Of a stretch of DNA of 64,000 bases, positions 36,278 through 46,326 are shown piece after piece. Position 1 is the stretch's first letter, and every line of letters starts with the position of its first letter. The notes under the pieces are model-generated. The model searched no databases. It was not told where the DNA came from and worked only from the letters and a program-made list of their open reading frames with translations. Source of the stretch: Pelagibius sp028280305 (lineage in GTDB: Bacteria > Pseudomonadota > Alphaproteobacteria > Kiloniellales > Kiloniellaceae); assembly GCF_965233615.1 (NCBI RefSeq), contig NZ_OZ247495.1; one strand, 5' to 3'. A program made the translations under genes and the position numbers.

Positions 36278-37300
36278 TCAGCTTTCCAAAGCATCACGGT
36301 AAGGAAAGAGCGCTGGGGTGCCGCCGGTGTGAAGGAAGACGACCGTGTCATCCTTCCTGAAAAGATTTGCGCGGATCATGCCGATGAGACCGGCCATGGC
36401 CTTGCCGCTGTAAACCGGGTCGAGCAGCAGTCCCTCCAGCTCAGCACAGAGGTTTACCGCCTCACGCATGGCCGTGGTCGGCAACCCATAGGCCTCGCCG
36501 GCGTAACCAGACTCCAGCGTGATACAGTCCGGTGGCAGTGCGCCATCCAGATTCAGCAGGGCCCAGACTTCTTCGGCGAGCTGGCGAACCGTACCCTCGA
36601 CGGATTCCGGGTTGGCATCCACGTCCACACCGACGACCCGCAGCGCCGGGTCGATCGCGGCGAGGCCGGCGCTGAGGCCTCCCTGGGTGCCGCCGCTCGA
36701 ACAGGCGTGCAGGATCGCTTTGGGTTTGACGCCCAGGGTGTGAAGCTGTTCGAAAACCTCCAGGGCCGCGGCGGCATAGCCCAAGGCCCCGGTCACGTTG
36801 GAGCCGCCGGTCGGGATCGTGAAGGGCCTTTTGCCGTCGGCTTTCAGCGCGGTAGCCAACGCCGCCATTGCGGTGTTTCGGTCCGTGCCGCCGTCATGAA
36901 GGTGGACGGTGGCGCCGAACAGGCGGTCCAGCTGGATGTTGCCGCTCCGCTCGTAATCATCGCCACCCCAGGGCACGACCCGCGTCAAAACCAGTTCGCA
37001 GGCCAAGCCCAGTTTCGCCGCTGCTGCCGCCGTCTGGCGCACGTGGTTGGATTGGATACCCCCGGTCGTGATGACCGTGTCGGCGCCCTGCTGCTGTGCT
37101 TCCGCCATCAGAAACTCGAGCTTCCGCGTCTTGTTGCCGCCGAGGCCGAGGCCGGTGCAATCGTCGCGTTTCACCAGAATGCGCGGGCCACCCAACGCGG
37201 CCGACAAGCGGGGCAGGGGCTCGACTGGCGTCGGAAGGTGGGCAAGACTCACGCGGGGCTGGGCCGCGAGCGCGGCCCTCAAACGGTCCGTCGCGCCCAT
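36278..37300 (-). CDS. D-cysteine desulfhydrase / ACC-deaminase-like PLP enzyme
   Basis: 340-residue PLP enzyme. It has 'LAHLPTPVEPLPRLSAALGG', the PLP lysine in 'GLGGNKTRKLEFL', 'TTGGIQSNHVRQTAAAAAKLG' and 'SSGGTQGGLSAGL', followed by 'FLHTGGTPALFPY'. It probably degrades D-cysteine to pyruvate, sulfide and ammonia; ACC deaminase is a less likely alternative. ATG 37300 lies immediately after the ppa stop, so the two form an operon; the longer start at 37342 would overlap ppa. Confidence 0.85.
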   Translation of the reverse strand: MGATDRLRAALAAQPRVSLAHLPTPVEPLPRLSAALGGPRILVKRDDCTGLGLGGNKTRKLEFLMAEAQQQGADTVITTGGIQSNHVRQTAAAAAKLGLACELVLTRVVPWGGDDYERSGNIQLDRLFGATVHLHDGGTDRNTAMAALATALKADGKRPFTIPTGGSNVTGALGYAAAALEVFEQLHTLGVKPKAILHACSSGGTQGGLSAGLAAIDPALRVVGVDVDANPESVEGTVRQLAEEVWALLNLDGALPPDCITLESGYAGEAYGLPTTAMREAVNLCAELEGLLLDPVYSGKAMAGLIGMIRANLFRKDDTVVFLHTGGTPALFPYRDALES

Positions 37301-37301
37301 C

Positions 37302-37838
37302 TCAGCTGTTCTCTTTTTCCGCCTCAATGATCGCCTGCTCAATCAGCTTGCAGGCTTCGTCGGCCTCACCCCAGCGTTTCACCTTGACCCACTTGTCCGG
37401 CTCCAGATCCTTGTAATGCCCAAAAAAATGGGCGATCTGGTCGAGCAGGATTTTCGGCAGGTCGCGGAATGAGGAAACGTTGGCGTAGAAAGGGTGAAGG
37501 TCGTCGACCGGCACCGACAAGAGCTTTTCATCTTCGCCGGCTTCGTCCTCCATGATCAGCACACCGATGGGGCGCACCCGCACCACGGCCCCGGGAATGA
37601 CAGGCACCGAGTTTACCACCAGGATGTCGACCGGATCGCCGTCGTTGGAAAGCGTGTGGGGCACGAATCCATAGTTCAGGGGATAATGCATTGCGGTATG
37701 GAGAAAGCGATCGACGAAGATCGCGCCGGAATGTTTATCCATTTCGTACTTCACCGGAACGCTGCCCAGAGGCACCTCGATGATCGCGTTAACGTCCCAA
37801 GGTGGGTTGGTGCCCACAGGGATCTTGCTGATATCCAA
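37302..37838 (-). CDS. ppa: Inorganic pyrophosphatase
   Basis: 178-residue family I pyrophosphatase that hydrolyses PPi and drives biosynthesis. Conserved segments are 'AIIEVPLGSVPVKYEMDK', 'YPLNYGFVPHTLSNDGDPVDILV' (the metal-binding DxDPxD region) and 'DEAGEDEKLLSVPVDD', then 'FFGHYKDLEPDKWVKVKRW'. The start is TTG at 37838, with GAGGAG about nine bases upstream. It is followed directly by the D-cysteine desulfhydrase gene. Confidence 0.96.
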   Translation of the reverse strand: MDISKIPVGTNPPWDVNAIIEVPLGSVPVKYEMDKHSGAIFVDRFLHTAMHYPLNYGFVPHTLSNDGDPVDILVVNSVPVIPGAVVRVRPIGVLIMEDEAGEDEKLLSVPVDDLHPFYANVSSFRDLPKILLDQIAHFFGHYKDLEPDKWVKVKRWGEADEACKLIEQAIIEAEKENS

Positions 37839-38200
37839 CGCTTTCTCCTCAGGTTCTAGGAAGTTTGCCCCAATTTTGCCCTTGATCAGGGATGAGGACC
37901 TTTACCAATTGTTAACGCCATTTTCCTATTAATAAACTGTTAGGATCAGACTCTATGAGATTGCAAGAAAGAACGATAAATAACTGTTTTTGTTTGTAAT
38001 TGATTCCTTTATCCATCCATGCGCCGGGAAGCTGCATCAGATCGGCCCGGCAAGGGGGAGACGGTGGGTAGGATAAAGGATACTTCGAACAACTGTTGCG
38101 CGCACCTGTTGACCCAAATGTGTCGGGGTGGGAGGCGCGAAAGGTGCACGAAGCGGTTCTTCGACCGGAAGGTCGAGCGGCCAAGGAACGTGACGTCGTT
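37839..38200. other. Divergent intergenic region between ppa and the sensor kinase gene
   Basis: About 360 bases without a gene. Positions 37890-38010 are strikingly AT-rich, including TATTAATAAACTGTTAGGAT and a T-rich run, and must carry the ppa and kinase promoters. The right part is GC-rich and can be read in frame with the kinase, but it lacks conserved sequence. Confidence 0.5.
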
Positions 38201-40423
38201 ATGCGGAATGAGATGAACCGGACAGAGACAACCAAGCGACCGTTGCTTTCGCGTTGGCCCGCGGCATTTATTGCCGCGGTGTTGATCGGGACGACGGCCC
38301 TGGTGCTCTATGTCGAGGCCAGCATTTCGCAACTGAAGCAGGTGTTGCCGGTCGAGGTGCTGCGTCAGGAGCGTGACGTTGTCTTCATCATCGATGACCT
38401 TGTCTATCTGCAAGATGCAATCCGCGAGGCGAGAACCGCTCCGACGGCGGATAATCGACAGGCCGTGGTCGATCGGATCGAACTGATCGAGCGGCGGATC
38501 GAGGATCTCAACGACTCCTACGAGTTCAGCAGCCAGATCGGCATCGCCTCGATGTATGCGACCCTGAAACCTGTGGCGAGCGACCTCAAACTCTGGCTTA
38601 CCGATGGTGTTCAGGGCTTGGCGCCGGACTCCGAGGTCGTTCTCGACCTGGCGCAGGAGCGGGTCGGTGCCGCACGCCAGGAGATCGCCAAGCTGTTCGG
38701 CGAGGCGAACAGTGCCGCGCTGGCGATCCTGCAGACCGAAGCAGCCAACCTGGAGCGCTTCCGGGGCGCCCTGATTTTGGTCGTGATCGTCGTGGCCTCA
38801 CTGACCGTGGTTCTTGTTGCCTTTATTTTCCGCGAGCGCCGCTCGGAACTGGCGGCGGCGGCGGCTCAGCAGCGCCTGCGCGAGTCCATTGAATCCCTTG
38901 CCGGCGGATTTGCCCTCTTCGATGCCGGCGAGCGGCTGGTTCTCTGCAACCGGCGCTATGGGGATCTTTATGCCGGTGCACGAGACCTTCTGGTGCCGGG
39001 CATGCGCTTTGAGGAAATCGTCACCGCTGCGGCCGGAGCCGGGAACTTCCCGCAGGCCGGGGAAAACTGGCATCTCTGGGTCGAGGAGCATCTTCAGCAC
39101 TTCCGTAACCCCGGGCCGCCGTTTGAGATCGAGCTGCGGGACGGGGCGTGGTTCAGGGTTGCCGAACGGCGCACCGCCGACGGCGGCTTCGTGGTGATCA
39201 GCACCAACATCACCGAACTGCGGCGCCGGGAATCGGAACTGCGCAGCATCGGTGAGGAACTGCGCCACAAGAACGTCCTCTTGGACGCCGCCCTGGACAA
39301 CATGGTTCAGGGCCTGGCCATGTACGACGTCAATCAGCGCCTGATCATCTGCAACCAGCGTTTCCTCGACCTCTACAACCTGCCGGCCGGGATGGGCCAG
39401 CCGGGAACGGATCTCGTGGAGATTCTGGACTACACCGCCAAGCTGGAAGGGCTGACCAGGGATCAGGCCGCCACCATGCGCCAGCGCCGCATGTCGGCCG
39501 CGGCAAGTGCAAAGGAAGCCAAGCTGCAGGACTTCCTCTCCAACGGGCGGGTGATCAATGTTCTGCATCGCCCGATGCCGGGCGGCGGTTCGTTGGCGAC
39601 CTACGACGACGTGACCGGCAGCTACAGCGCCGAGCGCCAGCTACGCAGCGCCAAGGAAGAAGCAGAACTCGCCAGCCGCGCCAAGTCCGACTTCCTGGCC
39701 AACGTCAGCCATGAATTGCGGACCCCGCTGAATGCCATCATCGGTTTCTCGGAGATCATCAAGGATCAGCTCTTCGGCCCCATGGGCAACCAGCGTTATC
39801 GCGAGTATGCGATCGACATCCACGACAGCGGCACGCATTTGCTGAGTCTGATCAACGATATCCTCGATCTTTCAAAGGTCGAGGCCGGCAAGTTCGAACT
39901 GCACGAGGAGGCCATCGATCTGCAGGCCGCCACCAAGGCTTCTTTCCGGATCATGCGGGATCGGGCCGAGGAGGCCGGTGTCAATCTGGTGCTCGACATG
40001 CCCGCCGGCTTGCCCCGGCTGCAGGCCGATCCGCGCGCGGTCAAGCAGATCATGCTCAATCTCCTGTCCAACGCGGTGAAGTTCACCGATGCGGGCGGGC
40101 GTGTCTCTGTCCGTGCGCGCCTGCTCGGCACCGGCGGTCTGCGGGTGCAGGTGGAAGACACGGGGATCGGCATCGCCGAGGAAGATATTGCCAAGGCGAT
40201 GGCACCCTTCGGCCAGGTCGATTCCTCGTTGAGCCGGAAGTACGAGGGCACGGGCCTCGGTCTGCCGCTGACCCGCCGGCTGATCGATCTGCACGGCGGC
40301 AGCCTGTCGTTGACCAGCGAGGCGGATAAGGGAACCTGCGTCAGCATCGACTTTCCCAAGGAGCGCGTCTCGCCGCTGGAGACTTCCTTCGACCCGCCGC
40401 AGGTGATCGGCAAGTCGGCCTAG
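38201..40423 (+). CDS. Membrane PAS-domain sensor histidine kinase
   Basis: 740 residues. TM1 is about 19-38 and TM2 about 188-208, enclosing a helical periplasmic sensor of about 150 residues. Two PAS (PAS_7-type) domains follow at about 227-340 ('FALFDAGERLVLCNRRYGDLY') and 360-470 ('LAMYDVNQRLIICNQRFLDLY'). The H-box 'FLANVSHELRTPLNAIIGF' puts the phosphorylated His at about 504. The ATPase domain has 'NLLSNAVKF', 'DTGIGIAEEDI' and 'GTGLGLPLTRRL'. There is no receiver domain and no response regulator nearby, so the partner is elsewhere. ATG 38201 has AAGGAACG upstream; a frame from 38096 is possible. Confidence 0.9.
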   Translation: MRNEMNRTETTKRPLLSRWPAAFIAAVLIGTTALVLYVEASISQLKQVLPVEVLRQERDVVFIIDDLVYLQDAIREARTAPTADNRQAVVDRIELIERRIEDLNDSYEFSSQIGIASMYATLKPVASDLKLWLTDGVQGLAPDSEVVLDLAQERVGAARQEIAKLFGEANSAALAILQTEAANLERFRGALILVVIVVASLTVVLVAFIFRERRSELAAAAAQQRLRESIESLAGGFALFDAGERLVLCNRRYGDLYAGARDLLVPGMRFEEIVTAAAGAGNFPQAGENWHLWVEEHLQHFRNPGPPFEIELRDGAWFRVAERRTADGGFVVISTNITELRRRESELRSIGEELRHKNVLLDAALDNMVQGLAMYDVNQRLIICNQRFLDLYNLPAGMGQPGTDLVEILDYTAKLEGLTRDQAATMRQRRMSAAASAKEAKLQDFLSNGRVINVLHRPMPGGGSLATYDDVTGSYSAERQLRSAKEEAELASRAKSDFLANVSHELRTPLNAIIGFSEIIKDQLFGPMGNQRYREYAIDIHDSGTHLLSLINDILDLSKVEAGKFELHEEAIDLQAATKASFRIMRDRAEEAGVNLVLDMPAGLPRLQADPRAVKQIMLNLLSNAVKFTDAGGRVSVRARLLGTGGLRVQVEDTGIGIAEEDIAKAMAPFGQVDSSLSRKYEGTGLGLPLTRRLIDLHGGSLSLTSEADKGTCVSIDFPKERVSPLETSFDPPQVIGKSA

Positions 40424-40562
40424 AGGCCCCGGCCGCCATCAACGGCAGTTGCCAGCAGCTTGCGTAATCAGCTTATAGTAGGCTGTGCTAATCATCTTGG
40501 ACGCAAGAAGTCTTTCACCAAACCCACTACATGTAGTATATAGTCTCACTCATTGGGGGTAG

Positions 40563-41087
40563 ATGAGGGGCGTTGCAGTGGGGAAGGCTTTTGATCCGGC
40601 GGACCTGCCGGACAACAAGCTGCAGAAGCTTTTCGCCTATTGGCGGGCGCTTTGTGAGGGCGATCTTCTGCCCTCGCGGCAAGACATCGATCCGGTGGAG
40701 ATTCCCGACCTGTTGCCCAACGTCTTCCTGCTCGACGTTGTGGGCGATGCGGAGGATTTTCACTTTCGTCTTGCCGGCAGTCAGGTCGAAGATGCGTTCT
40801 CCATGCCGCTGCGCGGCAAATCCATAGCCGATATCCAAAGACGGGCCGGTATTCGGATCCCGATGGAGCACCATATCGAGGTGGCGCGGGGCGGCGGTCC
40901 GCGTTACCGCGAGGGCAAGATGCATGTTGCCGGGCGCGAACACTGGGAAATCCACCGCCTGCTGCTGCCGCTTGCCAGTGACGGCCGGTCGATCGATGTG
41001 CTGATGGGCGGCGCCGTCTTTATGCATGGAAGCCGGGTTGGTGATCAGCCCGACGAAGCTCAGGGGCACCAGGCAGGCGCTCCTTAA
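40563..41087 (+). CDS. PAS-domain protein (PAS_5/PF07310-like)
   Basis: 174 residues made mainly of one PAS_5-type domain: 'LQKLFAYWRALCEGDLLPSRQDIDP', 'LLPNVFLLDVVGDAEDFHFRLAGSQV' (region) and 'HRLLLPLASDGRSIDVLMGG'. These stand-alone PAS proteins are abundant in Rhodospirillales and are of unknown function. A GGGGG stretch precedes the ATG. It lies 140 bases after the sensor kinase and shares orientation; a functional link is possible but unproven. Confidence 0.8.
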   Translation: MRGVAVGKAFDPADLPDNKLQKLFAYWRALCEGDLLPSRQDIDPVEIPDLLPNVFLLDVVGDAEDFHFRLAGSQVEDAFSMPLRGKSIADIQRRAGIRIPMEHHIEVARGGGPRYREGKMHVAGREHWEIHRLLLPLASDGRSIDVLMGGAVFMHGSRVGDQPDEAQGHQAGAP

Positions 41088-41160
41088 GGTCTCGTCCGGG
41101 TGCCGCCCCGGATCTCCCCAATGACGCGAAAAAGATCGAGAATCTTTGCCTTCAGTGGAT

Positions 41161-41190
41161 AGCCTGCTTGTCTCCGGTCGCAGGCTGTGT
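41161..41190 (+). terminator. Possible terminator after the PAS gene
   Basis: AGCCTGC (41161-41167) pairs with GCAGGCT (41180-41186) over a 12-base loop, followed by GTGTTTG. The U-tract is poor. Confidence 0.3.
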
Positions 41191-41209
41191 TTGCCTAGAC
41201 GGGTGACAA

Positions 41210-41722
41210 ATGAGCGGCAAAGCCGCCAATAGGGAGAATTGGGCAGCGATGGCGAAGAGATTTCAACCGCGCCGCATGGTTGCGGCGGGCGATACTGCAT
41301 TTGGATCGGGGCCAGGGGAAACTGCGCTTGGGTTCGCGCAACCTGATCTGACGAAACGGACCTTGTCACCCGATGCGCGGCCCGAGGGCACCTTGATCGT
41401 CGGCAACGGTATTTTCGTGAAAGGCGAGATCGAGTCCTGCCAGACACTGGTTGTCGAGGGTCGGGTGGAGGCCTCGCTCACCGCCGACCATCTGAAGGTC
41501 CGTTCAGGCGGCGTGTTTCGCGGTCGGGCTGTCGTCGAGACGGCAAACATCACCGGGGATTTCGACGGCGATCTCACGGTTCGCGGACTGCTGACGATCG
41601 AAGCGTCAGGCCGGGTCAGCGGTACCATCCGCTACGCGGAAATCATGATCAAGACCGGTGGCCAGATCCGCGGCGATATCGGTGTCGGCCCCGCCTTGGT
41701 CGCCGGCGAAGACGTGGCCTGA
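41210..41722 (+). CDS. Bactofilin (polymer-forming cytoskeletal protein)
   Basis: 170 residues. After a disordered N-terminus of about 58 residues, the bactofilin beta-helix runs from 'EGTLIVGNGIFVKGEIESCQ' to 'GGQIRGDIGV', with regular Val/Gly-rich rungs ('LVVEGRVEASLTADHLKVRS'). Bactofilins form nucleotide-independent filaments that localise envelope enzymes. No M23 peptidase partner gene is adjacent. The start may be ATG 41210 or ATG 41249; the latter has AGGGAG upstream. The stop codon lies within a 16-bp tandem repeat. Confidence 0.87.
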   Translation: MSGKAANRENWAAMAKRFQPRRMVAAGDTAFGSGPGETALGFAQPDLTKRTLSPDARPEGTLIVGNGIFVKGEIESCQTLVVEGRVEASLTADHLKVRSGGVFRGRAVVETANITGDFDGDLTVRGLLTIEASGRVSGTIRYAEIMIKTGGQIRGDIGVGPALVAGEDVA

Positions 41723-41775
41723 GGGAAACGTGGCCTGAGGGAAACGTGGCCTAAGGAAGGCTTGGCCTAAGACAG
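41712..41775. repeat. 16-bp tandem repeat at the bactofilin/desaturase convergent junction
   Basis: Two exact units of ACGTGGCCTGAGGGAA (41712-41727 and 41728-41743) are followed by a near copy ACGTGGCCTAAGGAAG (41744-41759) and a decayed fourth (GCTTGGCCTAAGACAG, 41760-41775). The first holds the bactofilin stop codon and the last overlaps the desaturase stop. Confidence 0.8.
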
Positions 41776-42702
41776 AGTCTTGCCGGCCTGATCGCCTCTC
41801 CGGTTTCGTAACGCGGCCAGGATGTCGCGCTGCACCGTCAGATATCCTCTGCTGCGGGTTACCACCTTTCCGCCCAGCATCGCATCGGCCTCGGGCAGAG
41901 CGTGAAATGGAAGTGCCGGGAAAGCATGATGGGCGCTGTGCCGGTTCATGTTCCAGCAGAGCCAGCGCAGCGCGGCGTTGGTCTGCGTGGTTCGCGAGTT
42001 CACCAGCATGTCGTCGGTTTGCGGGCAGCCGCTGTGCTCCGCCAGCAGGAAGGCGCGCAGGAAGGGCTGGCCCAGCAGCGCCGGCAGCAGCCAGAGGCTG
42101 AGCAGCAGCGTTGATCCGGCCGTGAGACTGCCGGCCAGCAGGACGCCGTAAGCGGCGAGATGCCAGCGCGCCTCGCCGATGATCCGGGCTTTTTGCCGCG
42201 CGGGGATGAAGTCCTCATCGATGCCGCCAAGGGCGTGGCGGACCATTGCAGAAGTTCTCTCCCGCCAGTAGGGCAGTCCGGAAAGATGCGTCAGATAGGC
42301 GGCCAAAGATGTGATAGGCGGTCCCGCCAGTTCGGGGTCCTGCGCCGGGTTCTGGGTATGCCGGTGATGCTGAAAATGAAAGGCGCGGAAGTAGTCGGCC
42401 GGCAGCAGCAGCAGAAATCCGCAGACCCGCGCTACAAGGTCATTCAGCCGGCGGTTCTGGAAAGCGGTGCGGTGAATGCACTCGTGCAGCGGTGCGAAGA
42501 GAAAGGTGATTGCGACACCCTGGGCCAGCAGGGCGGGGCCGTAGAGCAAGGGATGCGCGGCGAGCAGAACCGCGGCAGTCGTAAAAGTCAGGAGTGCAAG
42601 GTGTCCGCAGAGCTGCATCAAGCCCTTTGCATCGCTGCGTTCCGACAGCGCTTTGAGGGCCCGCTTGTCTATCGTCGGGTTGCGGTAGACCTCTTCTTCC
42701 AT
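41767..42702 (-). CDS. Membrane fatty acid desaturase
   Basis: 311-residue di-iron membrane enzyme with the three histidine boxes: HECIH at 73-77, HFQHHRH at 109-115 and HSAHH at 255-259. Hydrophobic helices flank them. It belongs to the PF00487 fatty-acid-desaturase/carotene-hydroxylase group; the substrate (acyl lipid, carotenoid or other) is not decided by these motifs. It ends against bactofilin and begins 14 bases after fghA, which it may follow on one transcript. Confidence 0.87.
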   Translation of the reverse strand: MEEEVYRNPTIDKRALKALSERSDAKGLMQLCGHLALLTFTTAAVLLAAHPLLYGPALLAQGVAITFLFAPLHECIHRTAFQNRRLNDLVARVCGFLLLLPADYFRAFHFQHHRHTQNPAQDPELAGPPITSLAAYLTHLSGLPYWRERTSAMVRHALGGIDEDFIPARQKARIIGEARWHLAAYGVLLAGSLTAGSTLLLSLWLLPALLGQPFLRAFLLAEHSGCPQTDDMLVNSRTTQTNAALRWLCWNMNRHSAHHAFPALPFHALPEADAMLGGKVVTRSRGYLTVQRDILAALRNRRGDQAGKTLS

Positions 42703-42716
42703 AACTCGGACATGCT

Positions 42717-43559
42717 CTAACCCAAGGCCTTCGCGTGATGCCGCAGATGGTCTTCGACAAAGGTCTGGATGAAATAATAGCTGTGATCGTAGTCCGGTTG
42801 CATGCGGAACTCAAAGCGCTGGCCGGCCTCTTCACAGGCGGCTACCAGCAGGTCGGGCTTAAGCTGCTCGCTGAGAAAGGGATCTTCCGCGCCCTGGTCG
42901 ATGAAGATCTGCGCGTCGGACGGCTGACGGCGAATCAGGGTGCAGCTGTCGTAGTCTTCCCAGGCCGTTTCGTCGTCGCCCAGATAGCCGGCAAAGGCCT
43001 TGCGTCCCCAGGGGCAGAGGCTGGGCGCGCAGATCGGCGCAAAGGCCGAGACCGAGCGATAGACGCCGGGGTTCTTCAAATGGATGGTGATGGCGCCATG
43101 CCCGCCCATGGAGTGGCCGAAGATGCCCTGACGTTCCATGTCGACGGGGAAGTGCTCACCCATAAGGGTGGGTAACTCCTGGGTCACGTAGCTGTACATC
43201 TTATAGCGTTCCGACCAGGGGGTCTCTGTGGCATCCAGGTAGAAGCCGGCGCCGCTGCCGAAGTCATAGTCGTTGTCTTCGCCCGGATAGCCGGCACCGC
43301 GCGGCGAGGTATCCGGCACCAGCAGCATGATCCCCAGTTCCGCTGCCACGCGTTGCGCGCCGGCTTTGGTGGTGAAGTTCTCTTCCGTGCAGGTAAGGCC
43401 TGAGAGAAAGGTCACCAGAGGCACCTTTGCCCCGTCCTTCGCCTGCGGCGGCTGAAAGACGGAGAAGTTCATCACGCCGCCGCAAACCGCTGACTCGTGA
43501 CTGTAGAATCCCTGCGTGCCTTCAAAGCAGCGCTGCTGACTGACAATAGTAAGGTCCAT
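42717..43559 (-). CDS. fghA: S-formylglutathione hydrolase
   Basis: 280-residue esterase-D-family hydrolase that splits S-formylglutathione into formate and glutathione, the second step of glutathione-dependent formaldehyde oxidation. The nucleophile elbow GHSMGGHG puts Ser at 150. 'FLSGLTCTEENF' and 'PDTSPRGAGYPGEDNDYDFGSGAGFY' (region) are hallmarks, with catalytic Asp/His near 'QGAEDPFL' and 'YDHSYYFI'. It lies downstream of adhC, with the composite repeat between them. Confidence 0.96.
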   Translation of the reverse strand: MDLTIVSQQRCFEGTQGFYSHESAVCGGVMNFSVFQPPQAKDGAKVPLVTFLSGLTCTEENFTTKAGAQRVAAELGIMLLVPDTSPRGAGYPGEDNDYDFGSGAGFYLDATETPWSERYKMYSYVTQELPTLMGEHFPVDMERQGIFGHSMGGHGAITIHLKNPGVYRSVSAFAPICAPSLCPWGRKAFAGYLGDDETAWEDYDSCTLIRRQPSDAQIFIDQGAEDPFLSEQLKPDLLVAACEEAGQRFEFRMQPDYDHSYYFIQTFVEDHLRHHAKALG

Positions 43560-43580
43560 GCTCGCCCCGAATACTCTCTA

Positions 43581-43717
43581 GATCGGATCATGATTTGACG
43601 GAACCAATTTGTTGTTCCGTCAAATCATGTGAATCCGATCGCCATCAAACAGTTAGAGCAGATTCACCCTGTCGAATGGATCGCTAAAGCGATTCCATAC
43701 GACAGGGACCTGCTCTA
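43581..43717 (-). repeat. Composite two-hairpin palindromic repeat, copy 2 (inverted)
   Basis: This is the same element as at 1351-1486, in opposite orientation. Stem 2 (43581-43640) starts GATCGGATCATGATTTGACG and closes with ATCATGTGAATCCGATC. The spacer is GCCATCAAACAGT. Stem 1 (43654-43717) starts TAGAGCAGATTCACCCTGTC and ends TGCTCTA. The inner arms again carry the extra TCA. Stem interiors differ from copy 1 yet remain self-complementary. It lies between adhC and fghA. Confidence 0.85.
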
Positions 43718-43796
43718 GGGCCAGGAAAGTTCCCGACGAATCGGTCCATCATACAGCTTTTTGCCGCTAGGCTCTAAAACCCGCGCGCTGGAGGTC

Positions 43797-44906
<1,110 letters not shown>

Positions 44907-45117
44907 CTCTTCAGCTTCCCCCTGGGTGCCTGAGTATTGCGAAAGGCTTGGTCTTGAGAATCGACCGCCTGTCAATCTAGTCTAAGCTGACGTTCGCCTG
45001 ACCGCCATACCTGCCGCCATACCCGCACTACAGGCGGCCCGTGGCCAATTTGAAGGGCCGGGCGGGCCCTGAAGTCCAAGCCGACCCAGGCTTTGGCGCT
45101 GTATGAGGAGTTCTCGG

Positions 45118-45846
45118 ATGGAAGACCCCCTGATCCAGGCAAGGATCGATCTCGCGGCGGCTTTGCGGTTGGCGGCGCGTTTCAACCTGAACGAAGGGAT
45201 CTGTAACCACTTCAGCTACGCGCCGCCGGAAACGACGGATCGCTTTCTCGTCAACCCCTTCGGGATTCACTGGTCGCAGATTACCGCCAGCGACCTGCTG
45301 CTGGTCGACAATGCCGGCACCGTGCTGGAAGGAACCGGTGAGTTGGAGACGACGGCCTTCTGCATCCACTCGCGCATCCACATGCGTCACCCCAAGGCGG
45401 CCTGTGTGCTGCACACGCATATGCCCTATGCAACTACCCTTACGGCTTTGGAAGATACGCCGCTGGAGCCGATCAGCCAGAACGCACTGCGCTACTACAA
45501 CGATGTTGCCTACGATCCGAACTACAACGGCATTGCCGGCGAGGTGGAGGAGGGCGACCGCATGGCCGAGGCGATGGGTGACAAGCGTGTTCTCTTTCTC
45601 GCCAACCACGGCATCATCGTCGTTGAGAACAGCATCGCCAAAGCTTTCGAAGATCTCTACTACCTGGAGCGTGCCTGTCAGGTACAGGTGCTGGCGCATT
45701 CGACCGGTCGCCCGCTGAAGCGGGTGACCGACAACATCGCGGCGACGACTTTCACCAAACCGGAGGTGGCCCTTGAATATGCCGAGGCGCATTTCTCCGC
45801 GCTCAAGCGATTGCTCGATGCCGAGGACGCCAGCTACGCAAACTGA
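45118..45846 (+). CDS. Class II aldolase/adducin-family protein
   Basis: 242 residues. The class II aldolase fold shows 'FNLNEGICNHFSYAPP', 'FLVNPFGIHWSQITASDL', the metal-binding 'VLHTHMPYATTL' (two His) and 'LFLANHGIIVVENSI' with a third His. These enzymes cleave or epimerise phosphorylated sugars, but many alphaproteobacterial members of this subtype have unknown substrates. The ATG at 45118 has GAGGAG six bases upstream; an ATG at 45103 would overlap that site. The VOC gene follows after 26 bases. Confidence 0.86.
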   Translation: MEDPLIQARIDLAAALRLAARFNLNEGICNHFSYAPPETTDRFLVNPFGIHWSQITASDLLLVDNAGTVLEGTGELETTAFCIHSRIHMRHPKAACVLHTHMPYATTLTALEDTPLEPISQNALRYYNDVAYDPNYNGIAGEVEEGDRMAEAMGDKRVLFLANHGIIVVENSIAKAFEDLYYLERACQVQVLAHSTGRPLKRVTDNIAATTFTKPEVALEYAEAHFSALKRLLDAEDASYAN

Positions 45847-45872
45847 CCCAGTCCGCCTGAAAGGAATACGTG

Positions 45873-46253
45873 ATGCACAAAAGCCGTCTTGCCGCCGTCG
45901 TGCTTGATTGCCCGGGCGATGACTTCGAGCGCGACGCCGCGTTCTGGGGCGAGGCGCTTGGCTGGCCCGCTCAGCCGCCGCGTGACGGCCAGGACCCGCG
46001 CTATCGCGATCTCAACACGCCGGCCGACTTTCCAAAACTGCTGCTTCAGCAGGTCGATCATCCCCCACGGGCCCACCTGGATATCGAAACCGATGACATC
46101 GAAGCGGAGGTCAAACGGCTGGAAGGGCTCGGCGCCAAGCGCGTTGCACAGGTCAGAACCTGGTGGGTGATGGAAGCCCCCAGCGGCCACCGTTTCTGCG
46201 TCGTGCGCCCGCAGCGCGACAACTTCGATGCCCAGGCCAAGACTTGGCCATAA
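45873..46253 (+). CDS. VOC-family (glyoxalase-like) protein
   Basis: 126 residues with a vicinal-oxygen-chelate fold of the Glyoxalase_6 type: 'AVVLDCPGDDFERDAAFWGEALGWPA' at the N-terminus, 'HLDIETDDIEAEVKRLEGLGAK' in the middle and 'WWVMEAPSGHRFCVV' near the end. Reaction unknown. The ATG at 45873 is chosen over GTG at 45870; AAGGAA lies upstream. It is probably co-transcribed with the aldolase-family gene. Confidence 0.82.
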   Translation: MHKSRLAAVVLDCPGDDFERDAAFWGEALGWPAQPPRDGQDPRYRDLNTPADFPKLLLQQVDHPPRAHLDIETDDIEAEVKRLEGLGAKRVAQVRTWWVMEAPSGHRFCVVRPQRDNFDAQAKTWP

Positions 46254-46326
46254 CGGATAGAATCACAGCTTTTGTAAATACTTGAACTCTATGATGCGCT
46301 ATTGCCGGTATTAGGGATCAGAGCCG

